64,000 nucleotides of DNA from Lentinus brumalis (GCA_001792895.1 MARA01000001.1:434001-498000), one strand, 5' to 3'; counted from the first letter of the stretch, positions 22,464 through 32,922 are shown. Notes: a model not told the origin generated them from the sequence alone. A program made the numbers and translations.

Positions 22464-22613
22464 CGAATCCCCAGCGCTGTGCGTTGTACACCGCAACTGG
22501 TAAGGACGAACCAGGGACGAACCAGTGACAACCTAGAGAGGGTAGCAGGAAGCAGGCGCCCCCGACTCGCGGTCCGAAGGCGCCCCAAATGTATAGAATC
22601 TGCAAACGATCGC
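22461..22613 (-). repeat. Split direct repeat B1 of outer element
   Basis: 153 bp, second copy of 21967-22119. It abuts A2 with a 3 bp overlap (cga), reproducing the junction expected in a circular intermediate. Confidence 0.9.
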
Positions 22614-22738
22614 TAAAAGGCTAATAGAAAGAAAAGGATGGAGTGAGAATGAGATGGGAGTTGCAGATGAAGAAAGGTACGCGCCACGGAGGCGGAGCCC
22701 GACAGCTCGAGAATGGCTTCGGGACGAAAAGTAAAGTA

Positions 22739-23752
22739 TTAGGCTCCCTGAGGTTGAGGGTGCCGTTGTTTAGCAAGAGTGAGGGCTTGCATAAGTACGG
22801 GGTGTTTGCGGATGTAGAGCTCCCATGAGCTGGACGACCAACGGCCAGTGGCTTGGATAAGAGAACCGGGGACTCCAGCGAGGGCAAGCGCAGTGGCTCC
22901 GCCTGCTCGCATCGAATGACCGCTGATGGTGGAGTCGTCGGCAAAGATGGCCCGGAGCCGGCGTATGAACCACGAACGCGTTGGAATGGATCCGTCTTGT
23001 CGAAGCCAGAGCTCAGCACGGCAAGGAAAAGCGCGGTCGCGCTGAGAGAGGTATGACTTGAAGATTTGGATAGAACGAGGGCCAGCGAGGGAATCGTCAT
23101 GGATGAGGACGCAGTCTCCGCTGAACTGCTTGTCAGACTTGTGACTACGCAGAGTGAACTCGAAAGTGTGCTCGGTGAGGACGACTGTGGTGCGTCGTGA
23201 TACCTTGCTGAAAGAGCGAAGGTCTCGACGGTCGGGCCAGACGAGTTCACCTAGACGTGAGAGTGCATAGAAGCCTGTGAACAGCTGTGCGAGAAACAGG
23301 CGGTCGTCATATTGGGAGGAGTGATGGAGGTGCGTGTAAGCGAGATCCATGTCGTCAGATGTGAGCGCGCGTTTTCGTTTGACAGGCTGACTGTAGAGTC
23401 GCTTGCCTCCACGGAGTGTGCGTGACACGAGAGTGGACGAACGAATTTTGCGGACGTTTGGATAGAATGGTTCGAGTTCACTGCAGATGCCGGAGAGGTA
23501 TGAATCCACCGAGCGAGGTTCAATGTGATGGCATTCATAAATTGCGTAGAGACTGAGGGTCTGCTCAGTGGGTTCGATGGGGAATTGTTGTCGATCGCAG
23601 AAAGAAAGGTAAGAGCGGAGGGCAGATGAGTATGAGGAGTGGGTCGACTTGTCGAGCGCGTACTCGAGAGCAAGAGCACGCTCATGCAACAACCGCTCAA
23701 GCGACCACGGCTGCCGTACAGGCCGTCGGGGTCGGCTGAGTGAGGAGGTCAT
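22739..23752 (-). CDS. Tyrosine recombinase of outer element
   Basis: 337 residues, uninterrupted. It catalyses insertion of the circular cDNA by site-specific recombination rather than by a DDE integrase. The catalytic set is visible: Arg in YALSRLGELVWP (about residue 160-171), HSMRAGGAT (His-x-x-Arg, about 280), Trp in TGRWSSSSW and Tyr in WELYIRKHP. The N-terminal half is the helical DNA-binding core (STHSSYSSALRSYLSFC). The start codon overlaps the RT stop by four bases (ATGA, 23749-23752), which suggests coupled reinitiation. Length and residues fit fungal DIRS-order recombinases. It is apparently functional although the neighbouring RT is not. Confidence 0.88.
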   Translation of the reverse strand: MTSSLSRPRRPVRQPWSLERLLHERALALEYALDKSTHSSYSSALRSYLSFCDRQQFPIEPTEQTLSLYAIYECHHIEPRSVDSYLSGICSELEPFYPNVRKIRSSTLVSRTLRGGKRLYSQPVKRKRALTSDDMDLAYTHLHHSSQYDDRLFLAQLFTGFYALSRLGELVWPDRRDLRSFSKVSRRTTVVLTEHTFEFTLRSHKSDKQFSGDCVLIHDDSLAGPRSIQIFKSYLSQRDRAFPCRAELWLRQDGSIPTRSWFIRRLRAIFADDSTISGHSMRAGGATALALAGVPGSLIQATGRWSSSSWELYIRKHPVLMQALTLAKQRHPQPQGA

Positions 23753-25465
23753 GCGGGGACAACCCCCAACGCATCCCGAGGGGGTGTAAATGTGAGGAGA
23801 GAAAGGGAAGGGTCGAGCGTGCGAGCAAGGTCAAACCGACGACGAGAGAGGGCGTCCGCAATGACATTGAACTCGCCAGGAATGTGGTCGACTCGCACGT
23901 CGACCCCGGTGTCGAGGATGACATCCGTGGCAGACATGAGGATATGATTATACGAAGGGTCAGCCTTGAGCGTGTTAAAGATGCTGACCGCGTTCATATT
24001 GTCAGAGAGGATGGCGAGACGAAAGATTGCTCGGCCTGCTTGACGCCAGACCGGGACACGATGGAGGGCAGAACAAACGGACAAAGCCTCGAAGAAGAAT
24101 ATAGAGTTGGCGGGAGCATGAGAGGGGAGTTCACAGACATACGCAACGTGTCGCCAGGGGAAATAAAGGCCTATACCGAGCGCAGAAGCGTCTACCATGG
24201 CGAACTCGTCCTCGGGGTTGTGCTCGTCAAGATCGGCAGGAGTCCATAACTCAGCCGAAAGGAAGTGAATGCCGGTGGCATTGCGGAGATGACCAGCAAG
24301 CCAAGCCAGTTCGGAACGAACCGGGTTATTGATGTAGATGCTTGCAAACGGCTTCTCCTTGTCAGCCATCTTCGCGTATAGAGAAGAAAGACCTGGACGA
24401 AGGAACGGGAAAACATTCAACGCCCAGTTGATGTAGCCTGCTAAGGACTGGTAGTCGCGTAGGGACCTTCGTCGGCTATCGCAGAATGAGGTAATGGTGT
24501 CGAGGAGTAGTTGGATGCCTTCAGTCGGGAGGCTCGCTGTCATGGAGTTGGCGTCGACTTCGAAACCAATGATGGGAAGAGAGGGCCCAAAGATCTGTTT
24601 GGGATTGTCGTGAGGCACGCCAAGCTCGTCCCAAAGAGACAGCAAACGAGCCTGATCGCGCGGTAGAAGTCGGTTATAGGGAGCGTACCACTCGACATCG
24701 GTCATCAAAGAGACACCGAAGTCATCATCAACATAGTTCAGCAGAGGCGATATACCATACTTCTCCTCAGCAATCCAATGCACGAGAGAATTGAACGCAG
24801 AGAAGATGCGGAGTGATGCACGACCGCCGAAGACGTTACAGCGATCAACGTAAAATTCGTCATCGATGTTGACGACTTGATTCAGCTGGAAGTACGGGGA
24901 AATAGGCATTTGACGATACGCTTGCGAGACATCCGACTTCCACAAGAGCAGGGGGCATCGGGGTGCTGGGCGCGCATGGTACGCAGTACATGACCAAGCG
25001 CTGGAATACCGTCAAGGACGGCACCTTTGATAGCTTCCGGTCGGATCATTGAGTTGAGAGAGAAACGACCCGCACTCTGATTGTTGATTAGACGAAGTTT
25101 GTTAGAGTGCGGCTTCGGTACGACGTGGACGGGCATGCAGTACATGCCAGGTAGGGCGACGAGTTAGAGTAGCGACCAAGTCTGATCTCCTCGTCGCGTT
25201 GGTCACGAAGGAATTGACGAGCAGATTCATCGGCAACAGGAGGGCGTACTTCATTCCAAGTCTGTGGGTATTCCGGAGGCTTTTCATCGGCAAACGGCCA
25301 GAAACCGTTGCGCAATCCTCAGGTGACAGACTGCACAAACGGCTGGTTTGGGTGATCGACAAGCAAAGCCTCGAGACGATCAATGTTTATTGGTGTTACG
25401 ATAGAAAACAGGTCTGGGTGCTCGGAGAGGGTTTTGTTGAGTACGGGATCGTCGCGAACAGCGGG
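23749..25465 (-). pseudogene. Broken RT-RNase H of outer element
   Basis: The RT and RNase H of a DIRS-order element, read in three pieces. Motifs in order: NIDRLEALLVDHP near the start, VVPKPHSNKLRLI with NQSAGRFSLNS, KSDVSQAYRQMPI, and the catalytic NYVDDDFG. Then comes an RNase H with MVDASALGIGLYF, an ILSDNMNAVSI Asp and FNVIADALSRRR. Lesions: an in-frame TGA at 25319-25321; a frame change near 25145-25165; and a one-base loss in the C run at about 24948-24952 just before the KSDVSQAY motif. The stretch from 24945 to 23749 (398 residues) is open. So the enzyme as a whole cannot be made from this copy unless the lesions are sequence errors. Confidence 0.85.
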
Positions 25466-25576
25466 GGAACATCAGGCATGGGAGAGTGAGTGAGCGAAAC
25501 AGATGAGAAAGTGCGTCGAGAGAACGTATGTGACTTCCATAAGAAACCTCGCAAGAAGCGCGGGGACGCGACGTTG

Positions 25577-26881
25577 TCAGGCCTGTCGAGGCGTAGCCTT
25601 AACGCATTGGGTGAAAGGATGGTTACCGGAACAGGACAGGCAGATATGACGATATCTACACTTGCTGGCCTGCGAGGGACACACGCCGTTGTTCCAGCGT
25701 CGGCACGGCTCCTCTTGGCGGCGCGAAGTTCGAGCACTGTTCCCGTAGGACTTGCTGACCTTCGTCTCTTCTCCACCAACGTTCGCTCCTCCCGAGTCGA
25801 TGTACTGCGTCTTGAGGTCGGCAAAGTGATCGATGTCGGTGAGGAGGAGGTTACGTTTGGCAGCTGTTCGACGTCGGACAGCGCGATCGTACTCGATGAC
25901 GCGCTGCTGGAGTGTGGGTGCCAATGCTCCGAAGAGACTGAGGATATGGCGACCGTAGGCTTCGAGCTCGGGTCGTCTGTGAGGGAAAGCGTACGATGTA
26001 GCCTCGGTGGTGCGCTGGAATGCGATGACCCAATCACCCGAGTTGAGGACGACCTTGGATGGGACAAGGGCCTTGTGAGAGATCTCAACTGTCCCGATCT
26101 TCTCAACCCGTTTCTCATCTCGTCCGAGAGAGTATTGCCCGCTAAAGACATGGTCGAGATCGACTGCACGTCCGTGTAGGACGTTGTTCCACTCGGCATC
26201 GGGGAACTCGGGTGCAGCGACGGAGTTGAGCAAGTCGTGCTTGGCTGTCTTGATATCGATTCCGTACGCGCGTAGAAGTCGTAATGACTTTCGAAGTTCA
26301 GGTCGGAGTCCATGCTCGAGGGTATGGTGAGTATCCGCCCAAGCGTACACGGAGGTGTCTGGTTTGGTTCGCTTAGTCGATGGAGTAGAGTCGGTGGACT
26401 CTGATCCTGACGAGTCACTTGACAAGGTCGTAGTGCTGTTTGAACGTGCTCGTCGTCGGGCTGAACCCGATAACCCGGTTGAAGACGGGCGAGGTGCGAG
26501 GGCGTGCTTGTTTGCTGACTCACCCCGGCGTCCATTGCCTGCTCCACCCATGACCTCATGCTCCTTCCCCTTCGCTCGCCTGCCCATCCCGTCCTCGTCA
26601 TTCCGCTCGTCGACCTCATCAAGCATGCGGAAGTATGACTCGAGAGCGTCGGTGATGTTTCGCTCTGAGAGCTCGAGACTTGGTTGGTAGAGACAGGCTG
26701 CGATGGCGATAGCGGCTTTGCTACGAGTCGTCGACCCCTTTCCGTACAGTTCGACTTGTCGCTCGCATTCTCTAGAGGCTTCCAGTTGTTCTGGAGTGGT
26801 GAACTGAGTCGCTGCAGTAGAGGAAGAGGCTTGAGTCGCTCCAGCAATGGTCGTGGCTTCGGCTCCGTCATCGGTGTCCAT
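25577..26881 (-). CDS. Gag-like protein of outer element
   Basis: The ATG at 26881 (MDTDDGAEATT) is chosen; the frame extends 11 codons further but without other support. 434 residues. A Ser/Thr-rich acidic N-terminal third leads into a helical core (ELRKSLRLLRAYGIDIKTAK, LKTQYID) and a Cys/His end: CRRWNNGVCPSQASKCRYRH followed by ICLSCSGNHPFTQC. This CX7CX6CX3H plus CX2CX4HX4C arrangement is typical of gag in fungal DIRS-order elements and should bind the element RNA. The frame is intact. It lies just inside the A1 repeat. Confidence 0.82.
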   Translation of the reverse strand: MDTDDGAEATTIAGATQASSSTAATQFTTPEQLEASRECERQVELYGKGSTTRSKAAIAIAACLYQPSLELSERNITDALESYFRMLDEVDERNDEDGMGRRAKGKEHEVMGGAGNGRRGESANKHALAPRPSSTGLSGSARRRARSNSTTTLSSDSSGSESTDSTPSTKRTKPDTSVYAWADTHHTLEHGLRPELRKSLRLLRAYGIDIKTAKHDLLNSVAAPEFPDAEWNNVLHGRAVDLDHVFSGQYSLGRDEKRVEKIGTVEISHKALVPSKVVLNSGDWVIAFQRTTEATSYAFPHRRPELEAYGRHILSLFGALAPTLQQRVIEYDRAVRRRTAAKRNLLLTDIDHFADLKTQYIDSGGANVGGEETKVSKSYGNSARTSRRQEEPCRRWNNGVCPSQASKCRYRHICLSCSGNHPFTQCVKATPRQA

Positions 26882-26932
26882 TCGTGTGATTCGATAGATG
26901 GGAGAAGGAAACAAGGTTTGATTCGATGTATA

Positions 26933-27137
26933 TAGCTAAAACGGCACAGCGCTGGCGAGTACAGAGAAGTCAGCGAGAAGCAAGAGGTGCGCGCGAGGCT
27001 CGGACGAAGACGCTCACCTGGCGAGCACGGAGTGAGAGCGAGAAGAAAGAGGTGAAACCCCTCTCTTCTGCTCCGGCCGCAGGTGAGGAGGCCAAGCGGA
27101 GGAGCTGAAGTCAGCTCACGAAAGAGGTAAGGTCGCG
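26933..27137 (-). repeat. Repeat A1 of outer element, first part
   Basis: 205 bp matching 22179-22383. It is cut at ggtcgcg by the inner element and continues at 33168. Confidence 0.92.
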
Positions 27138-27289
27138 TGATGTTCAAGTGGAGGACGAGGAACGAGTCCTCCGCGGAACGGATGCTTACTAAGCGCAGAG
27201 GCTGAATGTGGAAGGAAGGCACGAGCGCGCAAGCGCCCGGCAAGCTACTTGCCTTCCTTCCACATCGCGTCCGCGTGTACAAAAGCGCA
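27138..27289 (+). repeat. Split direct repeat A1 of inner element
   Basis: 152 bp, starts tgatgttcaag, ends tacaaaagcgca. It matches 32771-32922 with one difference (a or g in ggcacRgcgcg). Confidence 0.92.
27206..27265 (+). promoter_or_regulatory. Long hairpin in repeat A1
   Basis: atgtggaaggaaggca (27206-27221) pairs perfectly over 16 bp with tgccttccttccacat (27250-27265); the 28 nt loop has inner complementarity (gcaag/cttgc). The same hairpin recurs in A2 at 32839-32898. It may act in the RNA or single-stranded cDNA during replication, or mark the recombinase site; this is inference. Confidence 0.7.
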
Positions 27290-27332
27290 TATAGCCAGCT
27301 ATTTTCTTCGCATTCACTCCGTTCACTTTCAA

Positions 27333-29102
27333 ATGGAGATCACAGGCACTAATAGACCTGAAGGTGCAGGTGGCAAGAGTCTCCAGGCCTTCGGATCCAA
27401 CGACCCCGGGGAAATGGATTCCCAAACCCAGAAGACCGGTACCGAGACGGTAGGCGGAGCGCGCAGCGAGACGCGGAACGCGTCTCCAGGGCCAAGTCAC
27501 AAACGACCTTTTCAAGACGACGTCGAGGACATCTCAGACCCGGACGAGGACGAGGACGAGGAGGCCAAGCAGGCGAAGAAGAAGGGCAAGGAGCCAATGT
27601 TTAAGAAGCCGAAGACGCTGAGCGCGCCCCCGGGTGGGCGTGACAGGTCTACGACGCTGCGGTCGGAGGATGAGTGGAATAGGGAGCAGGATCGACGGAT
27701 GCAGGAGACGTTGGCTATGGAAGAGGATGTACGCCCGCAGGGCGGCCGCGCGCCGGCGAACATCGCGGCGCGCATGTCGCGCTCGAAGAGGCGCGGGACG
27801 GAGGACGACCCGGTCGTGATTGACTTTGGAGGTGCCGACGACGACGACGATGACGACGACAGGGACGACGAGGAAGAAGGTGTCCGCTTCGGATCGCCGC
27901 CGGTAGTCGAACCAGGCAACGGCGGCAGCATCTTCCACCAGATAGGTGCCACCTCTGACCCGGCGGCAGTCGTTGCCGCGGTCATGCAAATCCGCAACCC
28001 GCTCGAGCGGAACATCATCCTAGAGTACCTGTCAGCCTCTACATCCATGCTGAAGGCCGGCATGGCCGCCGGCCGCCTCATGGGCGACCCCTCCGCCCCT
28101 CCTGCCCCAAAGACTGCGAGTCAAAAGCCCACCGTGATCGACGCACCGGTGGGGGACAACAAGAACCGGGAGAATATCTTCCTGAGCAAGAAGAAGTCAT
28201 TTGTCGATCCTCGCGTGATCGCAATGCTTCGAAACGGCTACCATGTTCCCCTCTCGGCCTTCCTCAAGTCGGAGATCGAGCGGATCAACGACGGAAAGGT
28301 AAAGTCTTCGAAGGTCGACTCCCGAAACAACCTCACCATGTACATCCTGGACCTTTCGGGCTGCCCGAACGAGCGGACGATGGACCCGGACCAATGGCGC
28401 GATGCATGGAGCAACTTCCTGAAGATCATGGACCGCGTGGTCCGGCCTCGTGAGGCGGAGCGCTGGCTCGCTCATTTCGAGTACCTCTATGACCTGGAAT
28501 GGTTCCGCGACGAGTTCCAAGCAGTCCTGGAATTTGACGTCGACCTCCGCAAGTCCTGGTTCCTCGAAGATCCAAACAACAAGTCGCCATTCGTGGTGGG
28601 AGATGGAGACTACCTGCGTGAGCTCGGAGAGGTACGGCTGCGTTGCCTCCGCAAGCACATGGCCACCAGGCCGCGAACACCCCCTCCTCGATACACTCAC
28701 CAGCCCAGGTCTCCCGCACGGCCCAGCTACCAAGCACGAGAGCGCTTCGACGATCGGCGCGGTGCCGCCGACCAAGGTGGCAGAACGCGGGAGCGCGAGA
28801 TGCCCTTTCGGGGAGGCAGGCCTGCCGGGTCCTCGGGCGGGCTCTGCCTTATCTGCGGAGAGAGCGGACACCGGGCGAAGGAGTGCAGCCGAACGACCAT
28901 GGTCGGCGGTGGCAGGCCCTTCGCAACATACTCAGGAAACCGCCTGGTTGCCATCCAAGGGCGCGGGCATCTGTGCGCCGCGTGGAATGCTGGCGGACTG
29001 GACCCTTGCAAGTCGCGCGCATGCCCGAACACGCACCAGTGCCACAGGTGCAGCTTCTGCGGGTCCGCCAATCATCGCGCCTCTAGTAAGCAGTGCATCT
29101 GA
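27333..29102 (+). CDS. Gag-like protein of inner element
   Basis: 589 residues from the first ATG after the A1 repeat (27333). The N-terminal third is low-complexity and charged, with two acidic runs (PDEDEDEEAK and a run of eight Asp) and basic patches (KKKGKEPMFKKPKT). The middle is helical (WRDAWSNFLKIMDRVV, EWFRDEFQAVLEF). The C-terminus carries a classic CCHC knuckle, CLICGESGHRAKEC, and a second Cys/His cluster (CAAWNAGGLDPCKSRAC, then CHRCSFCG and H..SSKQC). This is the RNA-packaging protein of the element. The stop at 29100-29102 lies inside the +1-shifted RT frame. Confidence 0.85.
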   Translation: MEITGTNRPEGAGGKSLQAFGSNDPGEMDSQTQKTGTETVGGARSETRNASPGPSHKRPFQDDVEDISDPDEDEDEEAKQAKKKGKEPMFKKPKTLSAPPGGRDRSTTLRSEDEWNREQDRRMQETLAMEEDVRPQGGRAPANIAARMSRSKRRGTEDDPVVIDFGGADDDDDDDDRDDEEEGVRFGSPPVVEPGNGGSIFHQIGATSDPAAVVAAVMQIRNPLERNIILEYLSASTSMLKAGMAAGRLMGDPSAPPAPKTASQKPTVIDAPVGDNKNRENIFLSKKKSFVDPRVIAMLRNGYHVPLSAFLKSEIERINDGKVKSSKVDSRNNLTMYILDLSGCPNERTMDPDQWRDAWSNFLKIMDRVVRPREAERWLAHFEYLYDLEWFRDEFQAVLEFDVDLRKSWFLEDPNNKSPFVVGDGDYLRELGEVRLRCLRKHMATRPRTPPPRYTHQPRSPARPSYQARERFDDRRGAADQGGRTREREMPFRGGRPAGSSGGLCLICGESGHRAKECSRTTMVGGGRPFATYSGNRLVAIQGRGHLCAAWNAGGLDPCKSRACPNTHQCHRCSFCGSANHRASSKQCI

Positions 29103-31088
29103 GCGTGATCACATCATCACGCCATACGACTGGCGCGTGTGGCGGCAGGTGCTCTTCGAGCTGGACCTCACGGATAGATACCCCGACCTTCCCCACAACC
29201 TACGATACGGTTTCCCCATCGGCGACCTCGCTCCTCTCTCCCGCACGCAAATAAACGCCAACTACCCCGCCGCCGCAGAGCACATGGACTTCATCCGAGA
29301 ATACGTGAGCGAACAGGTTCGTCTCGGGCGCATGACGGGGCCATACAGCAAGGAACGCGTCGAACAGATCCTCGGAACGCACTTCGTGTCCTCGCCACTG
29401 ACAGTCGTGCCGAAGGCAGGTGGCAAATTGCGGCTCGTGCAGGATTGCTCGTGCGAAGACGACGACGGCCTGTCAGTTAATGGGCGCATTGACGCCAACT
29501 TATTCCCCACACGGTGGGGTACAGCCGCTGGCCTTGCGGAAAAGGTGAGCACATCGCAACTACATGCCCGAGCCGCGCGATATGCATTCGGCGGTGTCGG
29601 AGGTTACCTCAGCAGTGCCAAGCAGGCAGTAATGCCGGGGAGTTTCCAAGAGGGAGACCCCGAGGTTCATTCTATCAGCATGACAATGCCGGGTGCTCCA
29701 AGCAGGAGACCCGAGGTACCTATCCAGTCACGGCGGGCGTGCCAGAGGTGTGCTCCGCGATCGGCCAGGCGATCTCTCGGGGTGATCTTGTGGTCACCCG
29801 GAGTGACCTTCTGCTTCTCCGGACCCGAAGCTACAGCGTGGGCGCAAACTGACATCATGGCACATGGCAGATTGCGAACGCGCCTCCGGGGACGCAGATG
29901 GCAACACTGGATATTGACGCGGCGTTCCGCAACATACCAGTTTGGCCGCCACACAAACCTTTCCTCGTCGTCCAATGCCGTGACGGCGACTTCTTCATTG
30001 ACCATGTCGTTTGCTTCGGAATTGCGTCCGGGGTGGGGCTGCAAGGCTGCATCATGGACGCAATTCTGGACATACTAGCGGCGCTCAACATGGGTGACAA
30101 TGACAAGTGGGTCGATGACTTGTATAACCTCAGGTACCCTACCCACCAGCTCCCAGGCGGCGTGTACGTCTACGGCCATGATGTAGATGACATCTATGGT
30201 GTCGCGCAGGTGATGCGCATCCCATTGAGTGGTCCGAAGTGTCACCCGCACGCGTGGACCGGAGAGTACTCGGGGTTTCTGTGGAACTTACCTGAGAGGA
30301 CGGTCGCACTGTCAGATGAGAAGCGAGCAAAATACCTTGAGAAGGTTCGCATGACGCTGGAGCGGGCAAAAGGCGGCCGCGGGCGAGTCGCCTGGAAGGA
30401 TGCACTCAGCTTGAATGGAACACTCGCTCACATTACATTCGTGTATCCCCAGGGCCGATCATTCCTCACCAACATTTGCACATTCATCGCGGCTTTTGGC
30501 GGCAGCAGCGACACACGCTTCCGCTCTCGGTACCCCTCACCCTCCGTAATCAGTGACCTCAAGTGGTGGGAATCGAAGCTCGCCGCCCCCTGCGTGAAGC
30601 GCTCCCTGCGACCTCGCGGCGAGACACGCGACCTCGACATATGGGTTGATGCGTCGTCTGACTGGGGTATTGGAGTGGTCTTTGGACAGGCGGCAGCAAG
30701 CTGGCGCTGGGCAGTGGACCTGTTGGAATGGAAGTCGCATGGACGCGACATAGGTTGGGCTGAGATGATAGCTGTCGAGCTCGCAGTTCGGCACCTCGAG
30801 CACACGGGACTGGAGGATGCCTCCATCCTCATCCGGAGCGACAACTCGGGCGTGATCGGCGCCATAGATCGAGGACGCAGCCGGAATTTTCAGGTGAACA
30901 ACAGCATCCGAAGGACGGAGGTGATTTGTATGGCCAGGAACCTGCGCTTGGAGATGCGCTACATCAACACTAAGGATAACCGGGCGGACCCTGTGTCTCG
31001 CGGCGTACCGGACACCCGGTTGTCCTCCCTTCCCATTGGCTTCGAGCTGCCACCCGAGCTCGCCCCATACCTTTCCTTCCATGCCTAG
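28987..31088 (+). CDS. RT-RNase H of inner element, with 326 nt intron
   Basis: Exons 28987-29544 and 29871-31088, phase 0 junction, 591 residues if the ATG at 28987 (overlapping gag by 116 nt in the +1 frame) is used; a +1 frameshift is the alternative. The RT has PLTVVPKAGGKLRLVQDCS, TLDIDAAFRNIPVW (first catalytic Asp) and DKWVDDLYNLR (the Asp pair). RNase H has IWVDASSDWGIGV, AEMIAVELAVRHL, ILIRSDNSGVIGAI and NRADPVSRG, i.e. the Asp-Glu-Asp-Asp set. The intron (gtgagc ... gcacatggcag, with ctgac nearby) is long for this genome. Removing it joins GLAEK to IANAPPGTQ, which fits the RT fold. The stop overlaps the recombinase start by 8 nt. Confidence 0.82.
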
Positions 31089-32417
31089 GATACCCCCTGC
31101 AAAACCCGCGCTCGCACGTGCAAGCGCGCACCCTCGGAAGGGAAGCTCTGCAAGGACGGCTGTCGGAACCGTCTTAGCAAAGCCCCCGCCGCGACCTCCG
31201 AAGGTGCGAAAGCCTAGAAAACCGAGACCTGAGAACCGCATCGAACCGTCCCCATTACGCCCTCATGTTTTCGCCGATGAGCGGCTTGCGCTCTGGAGCA
31301 CCCCTTTCGCACAGTCTTCCCGCAAATCGCACGCATCCCTCGTTCCTGACCATCAACTGCAAGTACTATTCTTGACCATCCTGGAAGCTATCGAACCGAA
31401 CACGCGCAAGAACTACGGCGCTGGACTCCTCCGCTTCCATCAATTCTGTGACAACCTTCGCGTCCCTGAAGCTGACCGCATGCCGGCATCGGAGATCCTC
31501 CTCAGCTCGTTCATTGCATCCTGGGCAAGCAAGGTGGCCAGGACGACCATTGACAACTGGCTCGCTGGCCTAGCATTCTGGCACACGCTGAACGCAGCCC
31601 CTTGGCTCGGCGGCAGAATACTCAAGGTGACATGCGCGGCATCGCTGAAGCTGCAGCCTCCACCAAAGCCCAAGCGACCGCCCGTCACCCTGGAGCACAT
31701 GCACGCACTGCGTGATGGGCTTGACCTCACGGACGCATTTGATGCTGCCGTGTATGCAGTGGCATGCGCAGCATTCTGGGGTTGCCGAAGGTACGTACTC
31801 CCAGTTGCACCCTACCCTAACTAACCCCAAACAGGCTTGGCGGGCTCGTCATCCCAAGCCGGCGCGCCTTCAATGACAAGAGACACGTTGCTCGCAGGGC
31901 AGGCGTGCGCTTTGAGAAGATTCCCAGCAGCGCTGGATCCTACGCGGTGTTCCACATCCCTTGGACAAAGACCACGCATCACGATGGAGCCGACGTAATC
32001 CTCACTGGCAACGAGGACGCGACCACGCCCGAGCGAGCCCTGCGGCACCATCTCAATGCCAACGCGAACATCCCGGACTCGGCTCCGCTGTTCGCCTTTG
32101 AAACAGCCAACGGCTCGTGGGCCCCGATGACACGCCAGTGGTTCCTCGACCGATGCAACTCCATCTGGGAGCGTGCGCAGAAACCCACGCTAACCGGCCA
32201 CTGCTTCCGCATCGGCGGCGCCACGGAGCTTCTATTGCGAGGCACGCCTCCGGACATAGTCGCCACCCTGGGTAGCTGGAAGTCGAGGGCCTTCCTGGAA
32301 TATTGGCGGAAGATTGAGTCTATCCTTCCACTATTTATCTCTAAGTCATTCGACCAGTCCCGCCTACAGCTTGTCGCAGAGTCAGTGAAGAGCTTCAAGA
32401 AGAAGTACCGTGTGTAG
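31081..32417 (+). CDS. Tyrosine recombinase of inner element, one intron
   Basis: Exons 31081-31790 and 31835-32417 (44 nt intron, gtacgt ... cccaaacag) give 430 residues. A Pro/Lys-rich basic N-terminus (about residues 1-65) precedes the helical SAM-like DNA-binding domain (TRKNYGAGLLRFHQFCDNLR). The catalytic domain has Arg in WGCRRLGGLVIPS, HCFRIGGATE (His-x-x-Arg), Trp in LGSWKSRAF and Tyr in LEYWRKIE. The intron falls inside the first catalytic motif, between its two Arg codons and the rest, so splicing is needed for an active enzyme. The stop is 190 bp before repeat B1. Confidence 0.87.
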
Positions 32418-32609
32418 TTGTATTTGTATTTGCTATGTTATGACATATTGTAACGCACTGTAATGCTCGCGATTGGGTGAGTCGTCCGCTCAGATACCAG
32501 CGCGACTGTGGGTAGCTCGCAGGGGGTGAGTCGCCTGGTATCCTCGCGTGAATGGGGAGGGAGCGAGGGGAGCGCAGAGCGCAGGAGCGTGGGTGGGAGA
32601 GGCGCGGAA
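32418..32609 (+). other. 3' region of inner element with small hairpin
   Basis: Between the recombinase stop and B1. gataccagcgcgact (32493-32507) nearly pairs with gagtcgcctggtatc (32528-32542). Possible terminator or recombination signal; otherwise nothing seen. Confidence 0.4.
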
Positions 32610-32770
32610 GGATCGCGTGACCGCGTCGTGCCTAACGCCACGAGCAGCGATCCCGGCCGCAGCGTGTTTCCCCCAACCCCACGGAGCTCGAAATCCACCT
32701 GAGCTCCCCGTACTACCACTAGGTACACGCAAGCCATCCGCTAACTAGCCGTCAGCGCAACTAGGAAGCG
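32610..32770 (+). repeat. Split direct repeat B1 of inner element
   Basis: 161 bp, starts ggatcgcgtgaccgcg, ends aggaagcg; matches 33007-33167 by eye. Confidence 0.92.
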
Positions 32771-32922
32771 TGATGTTCAAGTGGAGGACGAGGAACGAGT
32801 CCTCCGCGGAACGGATGCTTACTAAGCGCAGAGGCTGAATGTGGAAGGAAGGCACGGGCGCGCAAGCGCCCGGCAAGCTACTTGCCTTCCTTCCACATCG
32901 CGTCCGCGTGTACAAAAGCGCA
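32771..32922 (+). repeat. Split direct repeat A2 of inner element
   Basis: 152 bp copy of 27138-27289, directly abutting B1 (aggaagcg then tgatgttc). It contains the hairpin at 32839-32898. Confidence 0.92.

Noticed and set aside
25396..27282. 628-codon minus-strand frame over the outer element gag
   Set aside because: It is another phase of the gag/RT region and the terminal repeats; the true gag frame is 25577-26881 with its zinc motifs.
28197..28871. Minus-strand frame of 224 codons inside the inner element gag
   Set aside because: Antisense shadow of a GC-rich coding exon; no motif.
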